Shown: one piece after another, positions 27,629 to 36,737 of the stretch
How the letters are laid out: each line of letters begins with the position of its first letter
Position numbering within the stretch: the stretch's first letter is position 1
From: Massilia rubra
GTDB taxonomy: Bacteria; Pseudomonadota; Gammaproteobacteria; Burkholderiales; Burkholderiaceae_D
Assembly: GCF_011682065.1 (NCBI RefSeq)
Contig: NZ_VUYU01000029.1
Coordinates: 1-64,000, forward strand
Direction: 5' to 3'
DNA length: 64,000 nucleotides
Position numbers and translations under genes: made by a program
Notes under the pieces: model-generated
The model's database searches: none
Seen by the model: only the letters and a program-made list of their open reading frames with translations
Told to the model about the DNA's origin: nothing

Positions 27629-28635
27629 TGACGCACGCGGACCCGCATCGTCATCGCGCACGCGGCGCCTGCGTGTGGCTGGCGGCGGCACTGGCGCTTG
27701 GGGCCTGCTCGCCGCACAATCCAGAACCTGCACCCGAACCCGAACCCGAACCCGCATCGGCGCCGGTGCGCGACAAGGCGCGCCGGGTCAGCTACGGTGC
27801 GCTACCGCCGGAGCTGGCGCCCTACACCGGCAAGATCGACGCCTCCCGGCTTGCCTACATCGACATAACGCTGAAAGCACCGCAGCGCCTGGCGCCGTGG
27901 AACAGCAGGCTCGGTGGACCCGCCTACCTGCCCAAGGGACAGGCCTATCCGCGCGACCCCGATGGCGTTCCGCTGGCCTTGCTGGCACAGCTCAATTTTG
28001 CGGAGATGCCGCCCCTGGACGGCTATCCCGCGACCGGCATGCTGCAATTTTTCATCGCAGGCGGCGAATCGAGCGCGCATAGTTACGGCTCCGCGCCGGA
28101 TTTCCCCACTCCCTTCGACGAGCAGCGCTATCTTGCGTTGCTGTCCGCGCAGCGCTACTTCCGGGTGGTGCACCACCCACGGGTCGAACAGAATCCGCAA
28201 AAACTTGCGCGCCCGCCCGCCGCGCCGACCGACGCGCTGCCGTTCAGCGGCACGGCCGGGCTGGTGTTCAAGCGCGACACCGCGCCGGTGTCGGTCGACG
28301 ATTATCGCTTCCAGCGTTACCTGGGCAAGCCGCGCGACGCATTTTTCCGGCAGTTCGGCGGGTTGAGCGAAGACTTGTTGGCCGAGTACGCGCACTATGC
28401 CAACAAGGAGGTTGTGGCCCAGGTGGGCGGCTACAGCAACCCGGCCCAGGACGATCCGCGCGCCTCGTGGCCGGACGACGACTGGATCGTGCTGCTCGAA
28501 TTGCATGGCAGCGAAGCGGACCAGGGCTTGCGCATGATGTGGGGCGACATGGGAATGGGCGCCTTCTACATTCGCCGCAACGACCTTGAACGGCGCGATT
28601 TTTCCAGGGTCCTGTACTACGTCGACAGCTACTAA
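27628..28635 (+). CDS. DUF1963 (YwqG-like) lipoprotein, copy 2
   Basis: 335 residues. The ATG at 27628 overlaps the upstream TGA as TGATG, a classic coupled junction. The leader ends LALGAC, followed by a Pro-Glu-rich spacer (PEPAPEPEPEPA). The body closely parallels copy 1: YGALPPELAPYTGKID, LALLAQLNFAEMPPLDGYPATG, QVGGYSNPAQDDPR and GAFYIRRNDLERRDFS. Both would act at the inner face of the outer membrane or at the surface. Function is unknown. Confidence 0.78.
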   Translation: MTHADPHRHRARGACVWLAAALALGACSPHNPEPAPEPEPEPASAPVRDKARRVSYGALPPELAPYTGKIDASRLAYIDITLKAPQRLAPWNSRLGGPAYLPKGQAYPRDPDGVPLALLAQLNFAEMPPLDGYPATGMLQFFIAGGESSAHSYGSAPDFPTPFDEQRYLALLSAQRYFRVVHHPRVEQNPQKLARPPAAPTDALPFSGTAGLVFKRDTAPVSVDDYRFQRYLGKPRDAFFRQFGGLSEDLLAEYAHYANKEVVAQVGGYSNPAQDDPRASWPDDDWIVLLELHGSEADQGLRMMWGDMGMGAFYIRRNDLERRDFSRVLYYVDSY

Positions 28636-28707
28636 GCGCCTCGCTGGCCGCGCCCTTGACGATCCTGTATCCTTCGCCCTACAGACACGAATTGAAAGCG
28701 CTACACC

Positions 28708-29082
28708 ATGATCCCTGGCAAAAAACCCGACGCCGCCCGCCTCGATAAAATCGTGGCCGAGGCGCGCAAGGCGGCCGAAACGCGCGAAGGCGGTTACCGC
28801 GCACGGTCCCTCAAGATGTACCCGTGGATTTGCGGACGCTGCATGCGCGAGTTCACCAACGCCAACGTGTCGCAGCTGACGGTGCACCACCGCGACCACA
28901 ACCACGACAACAATCCGCCCGACGGCAGCAACTGGGAGCTGTTGTGCCTGTACTGCCACGACAACGAGCACTCGCGCTACCTGGAAGCGGACCGTGGCGC
29001 CGGCCTGCTGTCGGCCGAGGTGGCGCCCGCCACCCACAACCCGTTCGCGGCGCTGGCCGGGCTGATGAAGAAAAAAGACTGA
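28708..29082 (+). CDS. yajD: YajD-family HNH nuclease-like protein
   Basis: 124 residues. It matches YajD-type HNH proteins: a helical N-terminus, CGRCMREF zinc knuckle, LTVHHRDHNHDNNPPDGSNWELLCLYCHDNEH containing the HH...N...CxxCH core, and a basic tail MKKKD. The two CxxC pairs would hold one zinc and the His-Asn-His metal site would cut DNA. The cellular role is not established. Confidence 0.85.
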   Translation: MIPGKKPDAARLDKIVAEARKAAETREGGYRARSLKMYPWICGRCMREFTNANVSQLTVHHRDHNHDNNPPDGSNWELLCLYCHDNEHSRYLEADRGAGLLSAEVAPATHNPFAALAGLMKKKD

Positions 29083-29142
29083 TTGCAGGCGGCAACGCCG
29101 CTCCTGCGCATGCCGCCGATCTCACACAATCACAAGGATGGC

Positions 29143-32100
29143 ATGACGCCGCTATTTCCCCGCTTGTCCGCCTGGACCAGCTACCCGCGCCTGAGCATGC
29201 AGGCATTGCGCGCCCGTTTCGCGTTGCCGGAAGGTGACGACGGGCGTGAAGAGGGTGACGAGGATGACGACGCGCTCGACGTCATCCTCGTCACCGGCCA
29301 CCTGAGCCTGACGCAAGACGAGTACCTTGACATCCTGAAGCACCCGACGCGCCGTGTCGCCGTCGATGGCGATCTGCACGTCGAGGGCAGGGTCAGCGGG
29401 GTGTTTTTCGTCAGCGGCGACCTGCATTGCGATTCGGTGCTGATGTCGTGGAAATGGCGCGCCGACGCCGTGCGCGGGCGCATCCTGGCCAGCGATTGCG
29501 TCTGCATCAGCTCGGACGACCGGGGCGCCCGGCGCATCGCCCCGGCATGCCGCATCGAGACGCGCTTCCTGTTCTGCTGGTTCTACGACATCGAACAGGT
29601 CGGCCTGAACGACGACGCGGTGATCTTCATCCTGGCCGACTGGGACGAGTCGCACAACCTGGAGCGGCCCAATCCGGTGGTCGCCTGGCACGACACCGTC
29701 CACGTGCTGGCCGCGCGGTTCACGGCGGAAGTCACCGCCGCCGACTCCGACCAGGCGAGCTGGGACTTCAAGCGGATAGAAGCGGCCCTGCGCAAGGGAG
29801 AATCGATTTACCGTGCCGGCTTCGACATGGCGTGCTACCCGCTCCAGCGCGCCGCCGACGAAGCGCTCAGCGTGGATGACGCCCGCCTGGCCTATCTGCT
29901 GTACAAGCAGTCGGCGGCCATCTCGCCGTCCTACTCGCTGGCCTGGAACGGCATGGGAGACGCCCTGTGGTACGAGGGCGCCATCGAACAGGCGCAGGAT
30001 GCCTACACCATGGCCAGCGACACCTTTCCGCAAGACGAGAGCGCCCTGATGAACGACGCCTGCGTCATGGCTGCGCGCTGCGCGCTGCTCCTGCGTCGCC
30101 TGCCGCTGGCCAGGGAGATGGCCACGCGCGCGCTCGACCATGTCGATGGCAACTGGGTCACGGTGAGCGGCACGGCGTTCGCTTACCGCGTGCGCGCCGA
30201 GGCCCATCTGCTCGATGGCGACCTCGATGCCGCCCAGGCCGACCTGGCGCTGGCGCTGGAAGACGACTGCGGCGACGAGGTGTCGCTGTGGCTGATGGGA
30301 CTGGTGCACTTCCTGCGCGGCGAGCATGACCAGGCGCGCCGGTTCCACGCCGACGCGGCCAGGATCGATCCGGACCTGGCGCCCGGCTACGACGAGCAAA
30401 CCGACACCGATTTCCTGGCTGGCGAGCCATGCCGCTTCGACTGGGACCGGATCGAGCCCGGTGCGGCAGGCATGCCGCTCAAGGACGAAGCGTACTGGCG
30501 CCATTTCATGGCCTCCAACGAGACCATCAAGATCAGGCGCGTGCCGCCGCAGTTCCGCACGGCGGCGCTGCTGCAAGACATGCTCGAGGCGCGCACCGGG
30601 GAAGACGAGAACGGCCGCCAGGGCGACTGGCTGCGCTTCCTGGCGTCGTTTCCGGCCAGCGCCTTTACGCCGGCGCTGGCGCGGGCGGTGGTGGCGCGCT
30701 CGCCGTACAACCTCGAATGGGTGCCGCGCGCGCTGGTCGACAAGGCCGTCTGCCTGGAGGCGCGCCCCGGCTTGGTCGGCTTCAGCCTGGCGCACGTGCC
30801 CGAGGCGATCATCGACTACGAGGTGTGCCTGCGCGCCGTGGCGTGCGGCGAGTCGATCGCCAGGGTGCCGCCGGCGCTGGTCGACAAGGCCCTGTGCCTG
30901 GCCGCGATCAAGACCACGCCGGGCGCGCTCGACGAGGTGCCGGGCGCGCTCATCGACGACGACCTGATCGCGGCATCGATCGCGTTCGGCACGCCCTGGC
31001 ATATGGAGAACAAGATGCCGGCCATGTACCTCGGCGCGCCCCTGCTCGAACACGCGATCTCGCGCCACAAGTGCGCGCTCGACGCCATCAGCGGCAGCCG
31101 CTTCGGTCCCGGGTTGTACGAGCACGCCCGCCACTGCTATGGCCAGGACGCCGACTGGGACCAGATCGTGGCGCGCCATGCGCCGGCGACCTACAAGCTC
31201 GCCTCCTATACCGAATGCGCCGAGGTGTGCTGGAGCGTGTTCTGGGACGAGGCGTTCATTCTCGGCCAGGTTGCGCAGGCTTCGCCGGGGCTGTCGCCCT
31301 GGCAGATCCCGGACGCCTGCTTCACCCAGGCCATCGCCGACGCCTGCGCGCAGCGCCACCGCATCCATCTCGACAAGATCCCGCTGCGCTTCGTGCACCA
31401 GGCCATGTGCGACGCCTTCAGCGACATGTATCCGCGCATGCTCGATCACGTTCCGGTGGCGTACCGCAGCGCAGCCATCTGCGCCGCCGCCGTCGACAAA
31501 GACCCCGCCAACCTGGCCCTCGTGCCGCTGGCGCTGCGCAGCGTCGGCCTGTGCGTCGAGGCGCTGCTGGCGAGCGAGGAAGTCGAGCCGTCGGTGCCGT
31601 CGGCCGTGCACCGCGCCGTGTTCGAGCGCCTGATCGCGCAGCACGCGGGCGAGTTCGCGCCTGGCTTTCTGTACCTCACGCGCGCCGAACGCGCCCTCTG
31701 CCGCGGCGTGCCCGAAATCGACGCCGCCATGGCCGATTGCGCCACCGTGCGCGCGGTCAAGGCGGGCAGCGGCTTCACGCGCGACGACAAGCAAACCGCA
31801 CGCTACCTGCAAGGCTACGGCCACCATCTGCGCGGCGAGTCGGCCAAGGCAGCCCGGCTGCATCCGGGCGACGAATGGCCGGCCTACGAGGAAGTGCGCT
31901 TCATCGAGCCGGGCGAACCGGTCGACTTCAACAAGGGCCGCTTCGACGCCATCATGCGCGACCTGGACCGCCTGATGCAGGCCGGCCACTACCGGCGCGC
32001 GCTGGCGGCGGTGGAGGATGGCGAGCGCATGCTGGCCGACGCCGGTTCGCGCGACGCCTGTTTCTGGGCGCAGGTGCTCGACAAGAAGCGCTTCGTGGCC

Positions 32101-32409
32101 TGCGAGCTCGGTGAATGGGACCTGAACGAAGCGGCCTGCCACCAGGCCATCGAACGCCTGCAGCATGAAGACCTGTGGCTGTTCGGGGAGCTCATGGAAC
32201 CCTTGCGCGCCGCCCTGCGCTCGGCCTACTTCAGGCTGGGGACCATGCATGCCGACGCCGCGCGTTCGGCCGACGACCTGAAGGCCGACCTGAAACTGAT
32301 CGACAAGGCGCTCGCCCTGTTCTACGAGGATGAAGACGATGACGTGATCGCCCCGTTCAAGGAAGGTCGTGCCACCGTCGGCGCGCTGCTCGATGCCGCC
32401 ACGGCGTAG
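29143..32409 (+). CDS. Large repeat protein: beta-helix-like N-terminus, TPR and DUF4116-like helical repeats
   Basis: 1088 residues from ATG 29143, chosen because AAGGA lies five to nine bases before it; ATG 29110 and TTG 29083 lack a site. There is no signal peptide. Residues about 45-190 carry bactofilin-like turns (VDGDLHVEGRVSG-VFFVSGDLHCDSVL). About 250-420 contains TPRs (SLAWNGMGDALWYEGAIEQAQDAY, RVRAEAHLLDGDLDAAQADLALAL). About 500-880 is a run of short helical repeats built on VPxAL-(V/I)DxxxCLxAV, like DUF4116 repeats known from Legionella effectors and scattered bacteria. A final TPR-like part follows. It is probably a cytoplasmic scaffold with no catalytic motif seen. Confidence 0.72.
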   Translation: MTPLFPRLSAWTSYPRLSMQALRARFALPEGDDGREEGDEDDDALDVILVTGHLSLTQDEYLDILKHPTRRVAVDGDLHVEGRVSGVFFVSGDLHCDSVLMSWKWRADAVRGRILASDCVCISSDDRGARRIAPACRIETRFLFCWFYDIEQVGLNDDAVIFILADWDESHNLERPNPVVAWHDTVHVLAARFTAEVTAADSDQASWDFKRIEAALRKGESIYRAGFDMACYPLQRAADEALSVDDARLAYLLYKQSAAISPSYSLAWNGMGDALWYEGAIEQAQDAYTMASDTFPQDESALMNDACVMAARCALLLRRLPLAREMATRALDHVDGNWVTVSGTAFAYRVRAEAHLLDGDLDAAQADLALALEDDCGDEVSLWLMGLVHFLRGEHDQARRFHADAARIDPDLAPGYDEQTDTDFLAGEPCRFDWDRIEPGAAGMPLKDEAYWRHFMASNETIKIRRVPPQFRTAALLQDMLEARTGEDENGRQGDWLRFLASFPASAFTPALARAVVARSPYNLEWVPRALVDKAVCLEARPGLVGFSLAHVPEAIIDYEVCLRAVACGESIARVPPALVDKALCLAAIKTTPGALDEVPGALIDDDLIAASIAFGTPWHMENKMPAMYLGAPLLEHAISRHKCALDAISGSRFGPGLYEHARHCYGQDADWDQIVARHAPATYKLASYTECAEVCWSVFWDEAFILGQVAQASPGLSPWQIPDACFTQAIADACAQRHRIHLDKIPLRFVHQAMCDAFSDMYPRMLDHVPVAYRSAAICAAAVDKDPANLALVPLALRSVGLCVEALLASEEVEPSVPSAVHRAVFERLIAQHAGEFAPGFLYLTRAERALCRGVPEIDAAMADCATVRAVKAGSGFTRDDKQTARYLQGYGHHLRGESAKAARLHPGDEWPAYEEVRFIEPGEPVDFNKGRFDAIMRDLDRLMQAGHYRRALAAVEDGERMLADAGSRDACFWAQVLDKKRFVACELGEWDLNEAACHQAIERLQHEDLWLFGELMEPLRAALRSAYFRLGTMHADAARSADDLKADLKLIDKALALFYEDEDDDVIAPFKEGRATVGALLDAATA

Positions 32410-32509
32410 CGCCCGGCAGTGCAAGTGCAGTTGCTTGCCGTAAATCAATAAGAGCGCGTGCATCTACTGCGCTGCCCTCATAAAGTTTCCACTGGTAAAT
32501 ATAGAGTAA

Positions 32510-32532
32510 GTGGATGCCAACCCGGCATCCAC
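32510..32532 (+). promoter_or_regulatory. Strong leader hairpin before the RTX gene
   Basis: GTGGATGCC (32510-32518) pairs perfectly with GGCATCCAC (32524-32532) across AACCC, ending 23 bases before the start codon, with CGCCGCTTTT after it. It may attenuate transcription or shield the leader. Confidence 0.45.
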
Positions 32533-32554
32533 CGCCGCTTTTCCTGGAGACCTT

Positions 32555-33436
32555 ATGACGACCGACATCGCAGTGAGCCTGTCCGACACCCCGTTCGCCG
32601 CTGAACCGGACGCGCTGCCCCTCTGGCCGGACCCGGATGCGAGCGCCGCCATCGCCGGCTGGGCGCCCGCGCTCCCGTTGTATGACATCGAAGCGATGAT
32701 CCTGAGCGGCGACGATGGCGGCACGCCTTACTGGTTCGCGTTGCCGTACGACGTACCCGACGACAGCGCGCGCGAAGCTGTGGTGAGCGGCAGCGACGAC
32801 GCCGACATCCTGCACGGGCGCGAAGGCGCCGACCTGCTGTTCGGGCTCGAAGGCGACGATATCCTGCAGGATGTACGCGGCAATAACCTGTTCGACGGCG
32901 GCGCCGGCGACGACATCATCGAAGGCGCGGGCCGCAGCCTGTACATCGGCGGCGCCGGCAACGACACCATCACCGCCTGGGGCGCCGACTTCACGCTCGC
33001 CTTCAACGCCGGCGACGGCTTTGACACAGTCGTGTTGTGCGCGCTCGGCCCGGCCACCATCTCGCTCGGCCTGGGCATCGTTGCGGCGAATGTGCTCGTC
33101 AGCAGGAATGGCGGCGACCTGCTCGTGCACACCGGCGCCGCCGAAGGCATGGCGCTGAGCGGCTGGTACGACAATCCCGCGCCCGAAGCGCTCAGCGTGC
33201 AAGTGATCGGGGAGGGCGGTGTCCAGCTCTACGACCTGATGGCGCTGATCGCCGGCGTCAACGAGCAGCAGGGCGCGCGGCTCGGCCAGCCCGGCATGGA
33301 CGGCGCCGCCCCGGCCGGCGGCGAACTGGCGGTGGTCTATGCCACCAGCGCCGCCGGCATCGAGATCACCGGCGCCAGCGCCGCCGTGTGGACCGACGCT
33401 TTCGGCTTCATCGCGGGCCTGGGCCTGCTGTTGTAG
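32555..33436 (+). CDS. RTX (hemolysin-type calcium-binding repeat) protein
   Basis: 293 residues from ATG 32555, with GGAG in front; an in-frame codon at 32510 falls inside the leader hairpin. Residues about 80-155 hold nonapeptide repeats of the GGxGxDxxx type: SGSDDADILHGREGADLLFG-LEGDDIL, FDGGAGDDIIEG, YIGGAGNDTITA and NAGDGFDTV. These bind calcium in type I secreted proteins. The C-terminus (GFIAGLGLLL) is hydrophobic, as in some type I signals. No ABC exporter is encoded nearby. There is no enzymatic domain, so it may be a small surface-layer or matrix protein. Confidence 0.8.
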   Translation: MTTDIAVSLSDTPFAAEPDALPLWPDPDASAAIAGWAPALPLYDIEAMILSGDDGGTPYWFALPYDVPDDSAREAVVSGSDDADILHGREGADLLFGLEGDDILQDVRGNNLFDGGAGDDIIEGAGRSLYIGGAGNDTITAWGADFTLAFNAGDGFDTVVLCALGPATISLGLGIVAANVLVSRNGGDLLVHTGAAEGMALSGWYDNPAPEALSVQVIGEGGVQLYDLMALIAGVNEQQGARLGQPGMDGAAPAGGELAVVYATSAAGIEITGASAAVWTDAFGFIAGLGLLL

Positions 33437-33848
33437 GCGCCGGCACGGTCCACGGCGTGCCGGGCGCGCGCCAGTATTGGCGCGCGATGTGCCGCCACGG
33501 CAGCACCAGCGGCACCAGCACGATGCCGATCGCGCAGGCGAACAGGGTTTCGGCGGCATACGCGTCGAGGCCCGGTCCCATCCACATCGGCAGGGCGAAG
33601 GCGAGGACCCAGATGATCTTCCAGGCCAGCTCGAAGAGCAGCAGCGGCAGCATGCGCAGCGGATAGCGCAATCCCAGCACCGACAGCAGGCACAAGGCGC
33701 CGAGCAGCGAGCGCACCACGGTGCCGGCGTTGGCCGTCACGCCGGGCGGCGCGATGATCGTCGGCCACATGGTCAGGCCCAGTCCCACCACCAGCAGCAG
33801 GTACATGGCGCGTAACAGGGACAGTCTTACTGTGCTGATCTGGTTCAT
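33408..33848 (-). CDS. Four-helix membrane protein of unknown function
   Basis: 146 residues with about four hydrophobic helices (YLLLVVGLGLTMWPTII, LLGALCLLSVLGL, LLLFELAWKIIWVLAFAL, FACAIGIVLVPLVL). Its ATG overlaps the stop of the DUF4386 gene (ATGA-type), so the two are co-translated. Its 3' end overlaps the convergent RTX gene by 29 bases. It is the last gene of a four-gene minus-strand operon. Confidence 0.7.
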   Translation of the reverse strand: MNQISTVRLSLLRAMYLLLVVGLGLTMWPTIIAPPGVTANAGTVVRSLLGALCLLSVLGLRYPLRMLPLLLFELAWKIIWVLAFALPMWMGPGLDAYAAETLFACAIGIVLVPLVLPWRHIARQYWRAPGTPWTVPAPTTAGPGPR

Positions 33849-34588
33849 GATGCGACTCCTTCAATAGTCAGTTGATCCCAAGCCGGGATGTTGATGCCCT
33901 TGAACAGCAGGTACAGGCAGAATGCGCTTTCGCCGATAAACGACGGCGCCAGGATCGCCGGAAAAACTGCTTCATGCAGGGTGGGCGAGAGCACCATGAT
34001 GAAGGTGTTGAGCAGGTAGCACAGGCCGGCGAGCTGCATCAGCATCCCGAGCGGCGCCGGAAAATAGCCGGACCTGCGCAGCAGGTGGCCGACGATGACG
34101 CATTCGACCCCGAAGAACATCAGCGCCACCGCGAACGCATGCGAATGGCCGACGATGGCCAGGTAGGCCATGGCCTGCGCCTGCCCCGGGTCGATGCCGA
34201 GGCGCCCGGCGGCCAGCAGCGTCGAGAGCGCGCCTTGCAGTTGCAGGGCGCTGACGCTTTCGACCGCCAGCGACACCAGCGCGAAGAACATGGCCAGCAG
34301 GGTCAGGTGCTTGTTCACGGGCCGCAGCAGCACGTACCAGGCCAGCGACAGCGCGACCGCGCACAGCAGCAGCAAGAGCTGGCCGGCCACGCCGACGCGC
34401 CACAGCCATTCGGAGGCGAGGATGCGGCGGGCGGTTTCGGCGGCATTGCCGGAAACGACCAGGCTGTTGCGGATCAGTGTCTCGCCCAGCAGCCCGATGA
34501 CGATGATGACAAGGTACAGCGCGCCGGCGATGCGCGCGGTGCGCAGGGCCTCTTTACCGCCGGGTTCAATCCACTGCTGGTACGGCAT
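33845..34588 (-). CDS. DUF4386 membrane protein
   Basis: 247 residues from the ATG at 34588-34586, with AGGAG before it. About six membrane helices with the DUF4386 pattern: ARIAGALYLVIIVIGLLGE at the start, a large outside loop, FFALVSLAVESVSAL, and NTFIMVLSPTLHE...PSFIGESAFCLYLLFKG near the end. Function is unknown. Genes of this family often sit with ArsR or TetR regulators, as here. Confidence 0.82.
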   Translation of the reverse strand: MPYQQWIEPGGKEALRTARIAGALYLVIIVIGLLGETLIRNSLVVSGNAAETARRILASEWLWRVGVAGQLLLLLCAVALSLAWYVLLRPVNKHLTLLAMFFALVSLAVESVSALQLQGALSTLLAAGRLGIDPGQAQAMAYLAIVGHSHAFAVALMFFGVECVIVGHLLRRSGYFPAPLGMLMQLAGLCYLLNTFIMVLSPTLHEAVFPAILAPSFIGESAFCLYLLFKGINIPAWDQLTIEGVAS

Positions 34589-34643
34589 GGTGTTCTCCTG
34601 GTGAGGTGCAAAAATCGATTGGCGCGGCAAGCGCGGTGTAGGC

Positions 34644-34901
34644 TTACTCGACGTCGCGCAGCATTTTCTCGACGGCGGCCACGCGCGTTTTCACCTCCGT
34701 CATATGGGCGTTGATGGCGCCCAGCGCGGCCGACGTTTCCGCCTGTGCCGCCGCGGCCTGCGCCGCGAGCTGGCGGTAGGCTTCGTCGCTGGCCAGGCGC
34801 GCCCTGGCCTGGACGATGGCGGCCAGATACTTCATGCCGAAAATGAGCAGGACGGTCACGAGCGGCAGCCCGATGGTGATCAAAAAGACGTGTTCGGACA
34901 T
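34644..34901 (-). CDS. Small membrane-anchored coiled-coil protein
   Basis: 85 residues: one N-terminal membrane helix (FLITIGLPLVTVLLIFGMKYL), then an Ala/Gln-rich helix (AAQAAAAQAETSAALGAI) and a heptad end (MTEVKTRVAAVEKML). It resembles PspB-like anchors only in shape. It lies nine bases after the arsR-type gene and 55 before DUF4386, so it is co-transcribed. Confidence 0.65.
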   Translation of the reverse strand: MSEHVFLITIGLPLVTVLLIFGMKYLAAIVQARARLASDEAYRQLAAQAAAAQAETSAALGAINAHMTEVKTRVAAVEKMLRDVE

Positions 34902-34910
34902 AATTGGGCT

Positions 34911-35243
34911 CTATTTTTCAGGGTTGATGGTAAGCGACCTGGCTGCCTCGGCGATCGTCCCGGGCGTGAGCGCCACCGCGAAGCTGGCCGCTTCGAAGTA
35001 GTTAAGCGCTTTGCCGTCGTGCGACAGTTCGAGGCGGCTGGTCACGAGGCCGGCGTGTTCGAGTTTTTGAAGATGCAGGTGCAGCAGGGGCCGGCTGATG
35101 CCAAGGTCGCGCGCAAGCTGGCTGACGTAATTGCGTCCGCCCGCTGACAGGGCTGCAATGATGCGCAGCCGGTGCGGATTGGCGAGGGCCGACAGGATCG
35201 CCAGCAACTGGTCTCCGTCGATTGTTGGTATATTTTCTTTCAC
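34911..35243 (-). CDS. ArsR-family winged-helix transcriptional regulator
   Basis: 110 residues from the GTG at 35243-35241, the only start in frame giving a normal ArsR length; the longer open frame has no ATG or GTG near the domain. The helix-turn-helix reads ALANPHRLRIIAALS, NYVSQLARDLGISRPLLHLHLQKLEHAGLV, then a wing with a Tyr/Phe pair. There is no CxC metal motif in helix 3, so it probably senses something other than arsenic. An ATTGTT...AACAAT inverted repeat (35221-35226 and 35249-35254) spans its start and may be autoregulatory. The divergent operon starts 365 bp away. Confidence 0.75.
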   Translation of the reverse strand: MKENIPTIDGDQLLAILSALANPHRLRIIAALSAGGRNYVSQLARDLGISRPLLHLHLQKLEHAGLVTSRLELSHDGKALNYFEAASFAVALTPGTIAEAARSLTINPEK

Positions 35244-35323
35244 CTGTAAACAATATCTGACACATGACAGCGGGTCAAGCGAATTGTCCGGAATGGGTAA
35301 AAATGACCCTGTCGCCAGTAGGG

Positions 35324-35340
35324 CGAGTCTGATAGACTCG
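35324..35340. promoter_or_regulatory. Palindrome between arsR and the flavoprotein operon
   Basis: CGAGTCT-GAT-AGACTCG is a perfect 7-bp inverted repeat with a 3-base centre in the 365-bp divergent region. It lies between two starts, so it is more likely an operator than a terminator. The rest of 35244-35608 shows no gene. Confidence 0.45.
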
Positions 35341-35608
35341 CGGCGATTGTTGTGTTTGTGTCGAACCAGCCTGCCGTAACGCCGCTGCCAGCTTCCATGG
35401 AACGCTGGACCGGGTCCGACGGCCCGCGTGTGGCTGGTGCGATGACTTAACGCGGCAAAAGTACCGTTTCCAAGCGCTGCCACAGGCAGGTCGAGCAGAA
35501 CTTGTCGAGGTGCGCCACGTCGGCCGATTCCCAGCGCGGAAGCGGCCCCGCCTTGCCCGTGTCTGCGACTTGCTGGTGGCACCTATCCGCCATTTTTACA
35601 GGGATGCC

Positions 35609-36727
35609 ATGACTTATCTTCACACACTCGACACCATCGTCAGCACCATCGTGCTGCCAGCCGCCCCCGACACCGACCGCGAAGCCCGCTTTCCGCGCGC
35701 CGCCATCGACGCGCTGGGCCAGGCCGGCCTGCTCGGCCTTGTCAGCAGCAAGGACGTGGGCGGCATGGGCCTCGGTTTGCCCGAGGCTGCGCAACTGATC
35801 GAGCGCCTGGCCAAGGCCTGCCCGTCGACCGCGATGATCGTCTGCATGCACCTGTGCGCGGCCACCGTGCTGGAAAAATTCGCCACTGAAAACGTGCGCC
35901 GCGACGTCGCTTGCGGGCGCCACCTGAGCACCCTGGCCTGGTCCGACAACGGCTCGCGCAGCCACTTCTGGGCGCCGGTCGGCACTGCGCGCCAGGAGGG
36001 CGATGGCATCGTCATCGACGGCAGCAAGTCGATGGTCACCGCCGCCGGCGAAGCCGATTCGTACGTCTGGTCGACCGCGCCGGTGGCCAAAGAAGGCGCC
36101 AGCACCCTGTGGCTGGTCGACAGCAAGAGCGCCGGCCTCTCCGAACCGAAAGCGTTCGACGGCATGGGCTTGCGCGGCAACCGTTCCTCGCCGATCAGCG
36201 CAAGCGGCGTGCGCGTCACCCCGGCGGCCATGCTCGGCGTGGACGGCGGCGGCTTCGACATCATGATCGGCGCGGTGCTGCCGGTGTTCTCGACCCTGAT
36301 CGCCTCGTCCTCGCTGGGGCAGATGGAGGCGGTGCTGGAAGCGGCGTGCGCGCACGCGGCCGGCAGCAAGCTCGAACACCTGGGCAGCTCCTTGTCGGAA
36401 CTGCCGACCATCCGCGCCTACCTGGCGCGCGCCCGCATCCAGGCCGACATGGTGCGCACCCTGCGCGACGATACGCTCGCCGCGCTGGCCGCCAACCGTC
36501 CGGACGCCATGCTGCGCGTGATGCAGGTCAAAGCGGCAGCGGCCGAAGCGGCGCTGGAAGTGACCGACACCGCCATGCGCGTGTGCGGCGGCGCGGCCTT
36601 CCGCAAGGATGTCGGCATCGAACGTTACTTCCGCGACGCGCGCGCCGCCTCGGTCATGGCGCCGACCTCCGACGTGCTGTTCGATTTTATCGGCAAGGCC
36701 GTTTGCGGCATGCCGGTGTTCGGTTAA
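35609..36727 (+). CDS. Acyl-CoA dehydrogenase-family flavoprotein
   Basis: 372 residues from ATG 35609, with AGGGA upstream. The three-domain ACAD pattern is clear: LGQAGLLGLVSSKDVGGMGLGL, the middle beta domain (DGSKSMVTAAGEADSYVWSTA, GLRGNRSSPISASGVRV) and a helical C-domain ending MRVCGGAAFRKD...YFRDARAASVMAPTSDVL. It is shorter than most beta-oxidation enzymes and sits with a PhnD-like protein and a diiron protein, not with thiolases. An oxidase or monooxygenase-type role (as in DszC or SfnB relatives) is as likely as fatty acid oxidation. It heads a three-gene operon. Confidence 0.82.
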   Translation: MTYLHTLDTIVSTIVLPAAPDTDREARFPRAAIDALGQAGLLGLVSSKDVGGMGLGLPEAAQLIERLAKACPSTAMIVCMHLCAATVLEKFATENVRRDVACGRHLSTLAWSDNGSRSHFWAPVGTARQEGDGIVIDGSKSMVTAAGEADSYVWSTAPVAKEGASTLWLVDSKSAGLSEPKAFDGMGLRGNRSSPISASGVRVTPAAMLGVDGGGFDIMIGAVLPVFSTLIASSSLGQMEAVLEAACAHAAGSKLEHLGSSLSELPTIRAYLARARIQADMVRTLRDDTLAALAANRPDAMLRVMQVKAAAAEAALEVTDTAMRVCGGAAFRKDVGIERYFRDARAASVMAPTSDVLFDFIGKAVCGMPVFG

Positions 36728-36737
36728 GGAGCGCGCG

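Noticed and set aside
28691-28704. AGCGCT-centred sequence before yajD resembling the LacI-type site at 26072
   Set aside because: The flanks are not symmetrical (GAA versus ACA), and it lies too close to the start codon to resemble the other site.
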